A stretch of DNA of 12,821 nt from Chloroflexi bacterium RBG_16_64_43 (GTDB lineage: Bacteria > Chloroflexota > Anaerolineae > Anaerolineales > RBG-16-64-43). The notes beneath the pieces are model-generated. The model saw nothing but the letters and a program-made list of their open reading frames with translations, did not search any database and was not told the DNA's origin. Position 1 is the stretch's first letter, and every line of letters begins with the position of its first letter. The translations under genes and the position numbers were made by a program. Location: positions 1-12,821 of the forward strand of contig MGOA01000040.1 of NCBI GenBank assembly GCA_001796965.1. Direction: 5' to 3'. Below, piece after piece: positions 7,155-12,821 of this stretch.

Positions 7155-8429
7155 ATGGGCACCTTCCTGGGATATCGCTGTTCGCTGTGCGCGGCCGAAT
7201 ATGCTCCGCGAGAGGTGACGTACACTTGCCCGAAGGATGGCGGCAACCTGGACGTCGTGCTCGATTATCAGGCGATCCGGCGCTCGGCCACACCCACCTC
7301 GATTTCGTCTTCTCGCGAACAATCAATCTGGCGGTACTTACCGCTCCTTCCCGTCGACGACCCCGGGCACGAGGGCACGGCGCTGCACGCGGTGGGTTGG
7401 ACGCCGTTGCTCCACCCGGCGCGCCTCGCTCGACTCGCCGGGCTCGCGCACCTATGGCTCAAGGATGACGGCCGCAATCCGACGGCCTCCTTCAAAGATC
7501 GAGCCAGCGCGGTGGCCGTGGCGCGCGCTCAAGAGATCGCGGCGGAGGTTATCGTTACGGCCTCCACCGGCAATGCCGGCGCTGCATTGGCGGGAATGGC
7601 CGCCGCGGCGGGGCGGCCGGCGGTCATCATCGCTCCCAAGACCGCGCCGTCGGCCAAGGTGGCTCAGCTGCTCATCTTCGGCGCGCGGGTCATGCTGGTG
7701 AATGGCACATACGACCAGGCGTTTGATCTGGCGCTTGAGGCGGCCAACGCCTTCGGATGGTACTGTCGCAGCACGGGCTACAATCCTTTCACGGTCGAGG
7801 GCAAAAAGACTGCCGCGTTTGAGATCGCGGAACAGTTCTCGATGTTGGCCAAGCCCTCGGCCGCTCCCAGGACCGCCTGGGATGTGCCGGACGCGGTCTT
7901 TGTCTCGGTGGGCGACGGCAACATCATTTCCGGTCTGCACAAGGGCTTCAAGGACCTGCTGGCATTGGGTTGGATCGAGAAGATGCCTCGCCTGTACGGA
8001 GTGCAATCCACCGGATCGGCGGCGATCTACAACGCCTTCGTGAGCGGCAAGGAGGTCATCACGCCGGTGCGCGCGACCACCTTGGCCGACAGCATTTCGG
8101 TCGATCTGCCGAGAGATGGCGTGCGCGCTGTTCGTGCAGCGCGCGAAACAGGCGGGTCGTACTTGGCGGTCAGCGATGAGGCGATTCTTGCCGCGATGCG
8201 CGATCTGGCCCGGTCCGCGGCCGTGTTCGCTGAGCCAGCCGGCGCCACGGCCTACGCGGGACTCGCAGCGGCAGTGCGCGAGGGACTCATCGGGCTGGAG
8301 GAGCGGGTGCTGGTTCTCAACACGGGCAGCGGTCTGAAGGATGTGCGCAGCGCAATGCAAGCGGCCGGCGAGGCGCCGGTCATTGAACCGACGCTGAGTG
8401 CGTTGAAGAGCTCGCTCGGGCGCGGCTAG
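7155..8429 (+). CDS. Threonine-synthase-like PLP enzyme (fold type II); possible diaminopropionate/ureide-pathway lyase
   Basis: A 424-residue cytoplasmic enzyme of the tryptophan-synthase-beta PLP superfamily, closest in pattern to threonine synthase. An N-terminal zinc-ribbon-like segment has Cys9, Cys12 and Cys25, but the fourth position is Asp28 (CPKD where CPxC is usual). The PLP lysine is Lys114 in NPTASFKDR; the phosphate-binding loop is STGNAG (137-142); the C-terminal cofactor motif is NTGSGLKD (389-396). Known threonine synthases make threonine from O-phosphohomoserine. The position, zero bases after a purine-type importer permease and upstream of a molybdenum hydroxylase, is odd for a threonine biosynthesis gene, and no thrA or thrB is nearby. 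An eliminating role, as in YgeX (2,3-diaminopropionate ammonia-lyase, same fold), is a speculative alternative. There is no good Shine-Dalgarno at normal spacing (GGGGAG at 7137-7142 is 12 bases away), suggesting translational coupling. The family call is secure; the function is not. Confidence 0.85.
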   Translation: MGTFLGYRCSLCAAEYAPREVTYTCPKDGGNLDVVLDYQAIRRSATPTSISSSREQSIWRYLPLLPVDDPGHEGTALHAVGWTPLLHPARLARLAGLAHLWLKDDGRNPTASFKDRASAVAVARAQEIAAEVIVTASTGNAGAALAGMAAAAGRPAVIIAPKTAPSAKVAQLLIFGARVMLVNGTYDQAFDLALEAANAFGWYCRSTGYNPFTVEGKKTAAFEIAEQFSMLAKPSAAPRTAWDVPDAVFVSVGDGNIISGLHKGFKDLLALGWIEKMPRLYGVQSTGSAAIYNAFVSGKEVITPVRATTLADSISVDLPRDGVRAVRAARETGGSYLAVSDEAILAAMRDLARSAAVFAEPAGATAYAGLAAAVREGLIGLEERVLVLNTGSGLKDVRSAMQAAGEAPVIEPTLSALKSSLGRG

Positions 8430-8463
8430 CGGCGCCCGCGGTCCATTTCACCTCGGGTCAGGG

Positions 8464-8490
8464 GTCGGCGCAGGGTGGACCCGCGCCGGC
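8464..8490 (+). other. GC-rich hairpin between the PLP enzyme and the molybdenum hydroxylase genes
   Basis: In the 123-base gap 8430-8552, GTCGGCGC (8464-8471) plus GGG (8473-8475) pair with CCC (8480-8482) plus GCGCCGGC (8483-8490). This gives an 11-bp stem with one G-U pair, one bulged A (8472) and a 4-base loop (TGGA). No T-run follows (GTTGAGCAT), so it is not a standard intrinsic terminator. It may be an mRNA processing or stabilising element dividing the operon, or a weak Rho-independent end. The rest of the gap shows no convincing promoter; GGAAGG at 8544-8549, 3 bases before the next ATG, is the likely ribosome binding site. Confidence 0.45.
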
Positions 8491-8552
8491 GTTGAGCATC
8501 CCCGCTCATCGAGAAGCGCCGCCTGGCCCATCTGTCCTCGATCGGAAGGCGT

Positions 8553-9479
8553 ATGACCTTTTGGGATCGGTACCTCCGGCCGACCACGGTTGATGAGGCG
8601 CTGCAAGAGTTAGCGCGGGCGCCAGGCGAGTCGCGCGTGATCGCGGGCGGGACCGACCTGCTGCTCGACTTGCAGCAAAGGCGCCAGGCCCCCGTGCGTG
8701 CGCTGGTCGACATCACCGGGATCGCCGAGCTGTGCGACATTGGCGAACAGGACGGGTCGATCTTCATCGGGGCGGCCGCCACGCACTCCCGCATCGTCGA
8801 GCATTCGCTGCTGATCCGGCATGCGCCGTGCTTGGTGGAGGCTTGTTCGCTCATCGGTGGTCCTCAGGTGCGCAATGTGGCCACCCTGGGAGGCAACGTT
8901 GCGCATGGCCTGCCCGCGGCCGACGGCACAATCGCGTTGCTCGCGCTCGGTGCGCAAGCCATCGTCGCCGAGGCGGGGGGTCGACGGACGGTTCCGCTCG
9001 AAAGCCTCTTTGTCGGCCCTGGGCAGACGACGCTCAGAGGACGGACGGCCCTTCTTGTTGGCTTTCTGTTCCCGCAGCGTGACGCGCAAGAGGGGTCTGC
9101 GTTCCAGCGGATCATGCGCCCGCAAGGGGTGGCCATCGCCATTCTGAACATTGCCCTCTGGCTGCGCATGGACGCGGCGGGGATCATTGCGCAGGCGCGC
9201 TTGGCGGTCGGCCCGTGCGGCCCGATGCCCCGCCGCGCAACGGCGGCCGAGGCGTTGATGTGCGGCCAGCCAGCGAATGTTGCCAACAGCGAGAGAATCC
9301 TCAAGGCGCTGGCGGAGGACGTTCAGCTTCGCACTAGTGTGCATCGCGCCTCTGCCGAGTATCGCTACCATGTGCTGGGTGTCCTGTTGCGACGAATCGT
9401 CCCGAGTGCGCTCGCCTCAGTGGCCGGCGCGCTGCCGGCGATCGACCAAGAGTTGGGTGAGTCGCGAGGAATAGGCTAA
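8553..9479 (+). CDS. FAD-binding subunit of a xanthine-dehydrogenase-type molybdenum hydroxylase (YgfM/XdhB-like)
   Basis: A 308-residue cytoplasmic flavoprotein that would pass electrons from the 2Fe-2S centres of its partner to an acceptor such as NAD+. The first FAD motif IAGGTDLL is at 30-37. The second, GGPQVRNVATLGGNVA followed by GLPAAD, is at 102-124 and matches the usual 'QIRNxATLGGNxxxxxPxxD' pattern. The C-terminal region from about 190 corresponds to the small CO-dehydrogenase-flavoprotein C-terminal domain. There is no extra cysteine-rich insert of the 4-hydroxybenzoyl-CoA reductase type. Length is in the normal range (about 260-300 or slightly above). The ATG at 8553 has GGAAGG only 3 bases upstream, a little close, but the protein begins exactly where family members begin (F-x-x-Y-x-x-P-x-T-x-x-E-A). 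It is 3 bases upstream of the large subunit gene. Confidence 0.93.
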   Translation: MTFWDRYLRPTTVDEALQELARAPGESRVIAGGTDLLLDLQQRRQAPVRALVDITGIAELCDIGEQDGSIFIGAAATHSRIVEHSLLIRHAPCLVEACSLIGGPQVRNVATLGGNVAHGLPAADGTIALLALGAQAIVAEAGGRRTVPLESLFVGPGQTTLRGRTALLVGFLFPQRDAQEGSAFQRIMRPQGVAIAILNIALWLRMDAAGIIAQARLAVGPCGPMPRRATAAEALMCGQPANVANSERILKALAEDVQLRTSVHRASAEYRYHVLGVLLRRIVPSALASVAGALPAIDQELGESRGIG

Positions 9480-9482
9480 GGG

Positions 9483-12257
9483 ATGGAAAACCTATCGTTG
9501 TGGGTCAATGGGCTGAAGGTGGAGGTGATGGTTGGGCCGGAGGAGATGCTCGCCGACGTCTTGCGCGATCGGCTCAGGCTGACCGGCACCAAGATCGGCT
9601 GCAACGAGGCGGAATGCGGCACGTGTACGGTGCTCATGGATGGCGAGCCCGTGCTCTCCTGTACTCTTCCGGCGCTCAAAGCGGCTGGCCGCCGTGTGAC
9701 GACGATTGAGGGATTGACGCCCGCCAATGGGCTGCATCCATTGCAGGAGGCGTTTGTTGTCCACGGCGCAATCCAGTGCGGCTTTTGTACGCCGGGGCAG
9801 ATCCTCACCGCGGCCGCGTTGCTCGCGCGTGTGACCGATCCGGACCCGGCGCAGATCCGCCATGCACTTAAGGACACTCTGTGCCGCTGTGGATGCTACC
9901 CATCCATCGAGAACGCCGTGCGGGCGGCCGCCGCAAGCATGCGCACCGGCGAGGCCCTCCAGGGCCCGAGCCCGGAGCACGCATCCGCGACGCACGTGGT
10001 GGGGCGCACGATGCCGAGGCCGGACGCCGCGGCCAAAGCCACGGGCCGGGCTCGCTTTGCGGATGACTACACGTTCCCCGGCATGCTGCACGGGCGGACG
10101 CTTCGTGCCGGCGTGCCGCACGCAATTCTCAAGAAGCTTGACGTGTCGCGCGCCCGGTCCCTCCCTGGTGTTGCGGCAGTGCTTACAGCAGAAGACGTGC
10201 CCGGCGAGCGCAATCACGGCCTGGTCGTGCGTGACTGGCCGGTGCTGGTCGGCGTGGGGGAGAAAGTCCGAACCGTCGGTGACGCGGTGGCCCTTGTCGC
10301 AGCCACGTCGCGGGCGATCGCCTCACAGGCGCTGAGCATAATCGAAGCTGAGTTCGAGCCGTTGCCCATCGTCAGCGACCCGGTCGCAGCGCGGCGATCG
10401 GATTCGCCTCGCGTGCACGAGACCGGCAACCTGCTGAAGCATATCCCCGTGCGCAAAGGGAACATGGACGAGGGATGGCGCCAGGCAGAGGTCATCCTCG
10501 AAGACACGTTCCACACCCCGATGACCGAGCATGCCTTCCTGGAACCGGAGTGCAGCCTCGCCCGGCCCACCGACGACGGTCGAATCGAGATCTATGTGGG
10601 TTCACAGATCCCGTACGCGGACCGAGATCAGACGGCTGCCTGTTTGGGCGTGGCGCCGGATCGCATCCGCATCATCGGTACTCTGATTGGCGGCGGGTTC
10701 GGAGGCAAGGAGGATATCGCCGGCCAGATACACGCCGCGCTGCTGGTACGCGCCACGGGCCTGCCCGTCAAAGTGCTCTATGACCGGCACGAGAGCCTGT
10801 TGGTGCACCCCAAGCGACATGCAACCCAGATTCGCGTGAAGCTCGGAGCACAGCGGGACGGGACTCTCACCGCTGCCGAGACGGAACTGTATGGCGACAG
10901 CGGCGCGTACGCCTCGCTTGGAGATAAGGTCATGACCCGCGCCACGACCCATTCCAGCGGCCCGTACATAGTCCCGCACGTGCGGGCCGACTGTTATGCG
11001 ATGTACACCAACAACCCGCCGGCCGGGGCGTTCCGCGGTTTCGGTGTCACCCAATCGTGCTTCGCCATCGAATCGGCAATGGACGAATTGGCCGAGCGGC
11101 TCGGGGTTGACCCGGTGGAGCTGCGCCGGGGCAATGCGCTCAGGGTCGGCACGAGCACCAGCACCGGGCAAGTCCTGCACGAGAGCGTGGGCCTGCTCGA
11201 GTGCATCGACCGTGTGGACGCACGCCTGCGGGAGCGAGGCGGTGCGCAGCCCTTCACGATGCGAATGGTCGAAGGGCGGCCGGCCAGCCGCAGGGCATGG
11301 GGCTTCGCCGTGGCCTTCAAGAATACCGGGTTGGGAAGCGGCGCGGAGGACAAAGCGGGCGCGGAGGTGGAACTCGACGATCAAGGATGTGTGGAGGTGC
11401 GTACCGCCTCGGCCGAAATCGGCCAGGGCTTGGTGACGGTGTTGCAGATGATCGCCGCCGAGGAATTGGGCGTGCCTTTCCGCGACGTGCGTGTGTTGCT
11501 CTCCGACACGGACCGCACGCCGGATGGCGGGCCGACGACTGCCTCGCGCCAGACGTTTGTCGCCGGCAATGCGGTCCTTCACGCATCGCGCGTGCTCCGC
11601 CGGGCGGCCGCGGCCACGCTGGCCGAGCATAACGATTGCCCTCCCGACGCAATACGATTCGCGGACGGGGCAGCCTGGATCGGCGATCAGCGCCTTGACA
11701 TGGCGCAGGTTGCTGCGTTGATGCACGCTGAGGGGCGGGAGCCGCGGGCCTCGTATGAGTATCACGCGCCGGCGACGGCGGCGCTGGGCTCCGGCGGCGA
11801 TATTCATTTCGCCTATTCCTTCGCCGCCCAAGCTGCCGAGGTCGAAGTGGATACTGAGACGGGCGAGGTGCGCGTGCTGCAGGTCATCGCCGCCACCGAT
11901 GTCGGCCGGGCGCTCAACCCGCTCGGCGTGCAAGGCCAGGTCGAGGGCGGTGTGATCATGGGCCTCGGTAATGCGTTGACAGAGGAGTTCATTGTTGAGG
12001 ACGGCCGGGTGTTTTCCGATCGCCTGGCCCGCTATCGCATGCCTTCCATCGTGCACACGCCGTACATCGAGTCGGTCGTGGTCGAGCACCCGGTCGCCGC
12101 CGGGCCGTACGGCGCGAAGGGCATCGGCGAAATCACCAGCATCCCGACTACTCCGGCGATCACCAATGCGATCTACCACGCCTGTGGCGTGCGCATCCGG
12201 CGTCTGCCGGTCGATCAGGATTGGCTGGCACTCCAAATCGCCGGGCTGCCGGCCTGA
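9483..12257 (+). CDS. Fused 2Fe-2S/molybdopterin subunit of a xanthine-dehydrogenase-type purine hydroxylase (XdhD-like)
   Basis: A 924-residue protein combining the small iron-sulfur and large molybdenum subunits. Residues 1-155 hold the plant-type cluster (Cys40, 45, 48, 60) and the second cluster (Cys99, 102, 134, 136, with an extra Cys138 in CRCGCY). From about 172 the molybdopterin domains follow: GGGFGGKED (403-411), GAFRGFG (515-521), EIGQGL (645-650) and GAKGIGEI (877-884). Glu410 and Arg518 fall where bovine xanthine dehydrogenase has Glu802 and Arg880, the purine-orienting residues that aldehyde oxidases lack. Glu883 matches the catalytic base. This supports hydroxylation of a purine such as hypoxanthine or xanthine. 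The fused order resembles E. coli XdhD and the selenium-dependent xanthine dehydrogenases; Se dependence cannot be read from sequence. There is no Tat or Sec signal, so it is cytoplasmic. No XdhC-type maturation factor is in the window. The ATG follows the FAD subunit stop by 3 bases, with only AAGGG abutting it, so coupling is likely. Confidence 0.93.
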   Translation: MENLSLWVNGLKVEVMVGPEEMLADVLRDRLRLTGTKIGCNEAECGTCTVLMDGEPVLSCTLPALKAAGRRVTTIEGLTPANGLHPLQEAFVVHGAIQCGFCTPGQILTAAALLARVTDPDPAQIRHALKDTLCRCGCYPSIENAVRAAAASMRTGEALQGPSPEHASATHVVGRTMPRPDAAAKATGRARFADDYTFPGMLHGRTLRAGVPHAILKKLDVSRARSLPGVAAVLTAEDVPGERNHGLVVRDWPVLVGVGEKVRTVGDAVALVAATSRAIASQALSIIEAEFEPLPIVSDPVAARRSDSPRVHETGNLLKHIPVRKGNMDEGWRQAEVILEDTFHTPMTEHAFLEPECSLARPTDDGRIEIYVGSQIPYADRDQTAACLGVAPDRIRIIGTLIGGGFGGKEDIAGQIHAALLVRATGLPVKVLYDRHESLLVHPKRHATQIRVKLGAQRDGTLTAAETELYGDSGAYASLGDKVMTRATTHSSGPYIVPHVRADCYAMYTNNPPAGAFRGFGVTQSCFAIESAMDELAERLGVDPVELRRGNALRVGTSTSTGQVLHESVGLLECIDRVDARLRERGGAQPFTMRMVEGRPASRRAWGFAVAFKNTGLGSGAEDKAGAEVELDDQGCVEVRTASAEIGQGLVTVLQMIAAEELGVPFRDVRVLLSDTDRTPDGGPTTASRQTFVAGNAVLHASRVLRRAAAATLAEHNDCPPDAIRFADGAAWIGDQRLDMAQVAALMHAEGREPRASYEYHAPATAALGSGGDIHFAYSFAAQAAEVEVDTETGEVRVLQVIAATDVGRALNPLGVQGQVEGGVIMGLGNALTEEFIVEDGRVFSDRLARYRMPSIVHTPYIESVVVEHPVAAGPYGAKGIGEITSIPTTPAITNAIYHACGVRIRRLPVDQDWLALQIAGLPA

Positions 12258-12304
12258 TGCGGTGAGCAAGTCGCCACTTCGGGCGCGCTGCGGGTTAAGC
12301 ATAG

Positions 12305-12310
12305 TATGAT
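12305..12310 (+). promoter_or_regulatory. Possible -10 element upstream of the PlsY-like gene
   Basis: TATGAT lies in a locally AT-richer patch (TTAAGCATAGTATGATGA) 33 bases before the ATG at 12344, in the 86-base gap after the molybdenum hydroxylase. No recognisable -35 box is found 16-18 bases upstream (the region is GC-rich). A separate transcription start for the unrelated membrane gene would make biological sense, but the motif evidence is a single hexamer. No terminator hairpin is visible between 12258 and 12300. Confidence 0.3.
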
Positions 12311-12343
12311 GACGCGCTCGAAGCCCAATGCCCGAGAGGCCTT

Positions 12344-12821
12344 ATGACAGTCTTATTTGCAGTCGTAACCTGCGCGCTTGGTTATCTTCTCGGTTCGATA
12401 CCCTTCGGGCTGCTTGTGGTTCGCCTGGTAACCGGCCAGGATGTCCGCCAGGTGGGCAGCGGCCGCACCGGAGGAACCAACGCGATGCGCGCGGGAGGCT
12501 TGGGTGTCGGGTTGCTCACAACAGTCCTCGACATGTTCAAGGGGGCACTGGCCGTGTGGTTGGCCCGCAGCTTAGTCGTCGCCCTTCCGTGGATCGAGGT
12601 CTTGGCCGGGTTGGCCTCCGTTCTGGGACACAACTACTCGCTCTTCCTTGTCGAAAGGGTAGTGGACGCCGCGGGCCGGGGGCGGCTACAGTTCCGCGGC
12701 GGGGCAGGTGGCGCGCCCACGGTGGGTGCGGCATTTGCGTTTTGGGCCCCCAGCGCGTTGATCATCGTGCCGCTTGCGGCGGCTGTCTTCTACTTCATGG
12801 GCTATGCCTCTGTGACAACCT
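12344..12821 (+). CDS. plsY: Divergent PlsY-like glycerol-3-phosphate acyltransferase (3' truncated by window edge)
   Basis: The frame is open from ATG 12344 to the last base, giving 159 residues of an integral membrane protein. PlsY transfers an acyl group from acyl phosphate to glycerol-3-phosphate in phospholipid synthesis. The N-terminus GYLLGSIPFG (13-22) is a classic PlsY first helix, followed by GSGRTGGTN (38-46) for motif 1 (usually GSGNxGxTN), DMFKG (63-67) and GHNYSLF (95-101). Motif 2 is altered: FRGGAGGAPT (117-126) stands where PlsY has F-K/R-GGKG-x-AT, so the conserved Lys is Ala. About 14 extra residues (103-116) separate GHNYSLF from it. Catalytic competence is therefore uncertain and this may be a paralogue with another substrate. 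No good Shine-Dalgarno is seen (GAGAGG, 12334-12339, is the best candidate). It is unrelated to the purine genes and probably belongs to the next unit. Confidence 0.82.
   Translation, partial: MTVLFAVVTCALGYLLGSIPFGLLVVRLVTGQDVRQVGSGRTGGTNAMRAGGLGVGLLTTVLDMFKGALAVWLARSLVVALPWIEVLAGLASVLGHNYSLFLVERVVDAAGRGRLQFRGGAGGAPTVGAAFAFWAPSALIIVPLAAAVFYFMGYASVTT

Noticed and set aside
7452..8360. A 302-codon open frame on the - strand opposite the PLP enzyme
   Set aside because: Same GC-bias artefact; the + strand frame carries the PLP motifs.
10602..12302. A very long open frame on the - strand (566 codons) opposite the molybdenum subunit
   Set aside because: It is the mirror of a GC-rich gene with strong third-position bias. 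The + strand frame has complete family motifs; the - strand product shows no recognisable domain or sensible membrane/soluble pattern.

Overview
The window is a GC-rich stretch from a bacterium that looks like a member of the Chloroflexota (Anaerolineae-like). The main hints are the A/P/T/E-rich linker behind the lipoprotein cysteine of the binding protein and the divergent PlsY-type protein at the right edge. This taxonomic call is an inference from sequence style. All ten recognisable coding regions lie on the + strand, most of them packed tightly as one or two operons. No stretch longer than about 125 bases lacks a gene. I saw no tRNA, rRNA, CRISPR array or insertion sequence.

Layout: (1) the last 31 codons of an unidentified protein (1-96). 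(2) A YgeW-type knotted carbamoyltransferase (113-1093) and a carbamate kinase (1112-2059). (3) A four-gene ABC importer of the BMP/PnrA-NupOPQ purine-nucleoside type: a lipoprotein receptor (2153-3403), then a strong stem-loop (3421-3447), a double ATPase (3482-5053) and two permeases (5050-6183 and 6186-7154). (4) A threonine-synthase-like PLP enzyme (7155-8429) that starts on the base after the second permease's stop codon. (5) A two-gene molybdenum hydroxylase: an FAD subunit (8553-9479) and a fused 2Fe-2S/molybdopterin subunit (9483-12257) that keeps the residues associated with xanthine rather than aldehyde oxidation. (6) The start of a divergent PlsY-like membrane protein (12344 to the edge), probably a separate transcription unit.

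Read together, genes 2-5 look like a purine scavenging and catabolism locus. The importer would bring in a nucleoside or nucleobase. The molybdenum hydroxylase would oxidise the purine ring. Ring-opening enzymes, which are not in the window, would produce ureido compounds. The YgeW-type enzyme would phosphorolyse a carbamoyl group to carbamoyl phosphate, and carbamate kinase would recover ATP from it. The same gene types (ygeW, a carbamate kinase, molybdenum hydroxylase subunits) occur in the E. coli ygeW-ssnA region and in anaerobic purine/urate degradation clusters of gut bacteria. Those clusters also carry ygeX, a PLP-dependent 2,3-diaminopropionate ammonia-lyase. No ygeX is visible here, and a different fold-type II PLP enzyme sits in the operon instead. 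That possible substitution is the most interesting hypothesis from this window.
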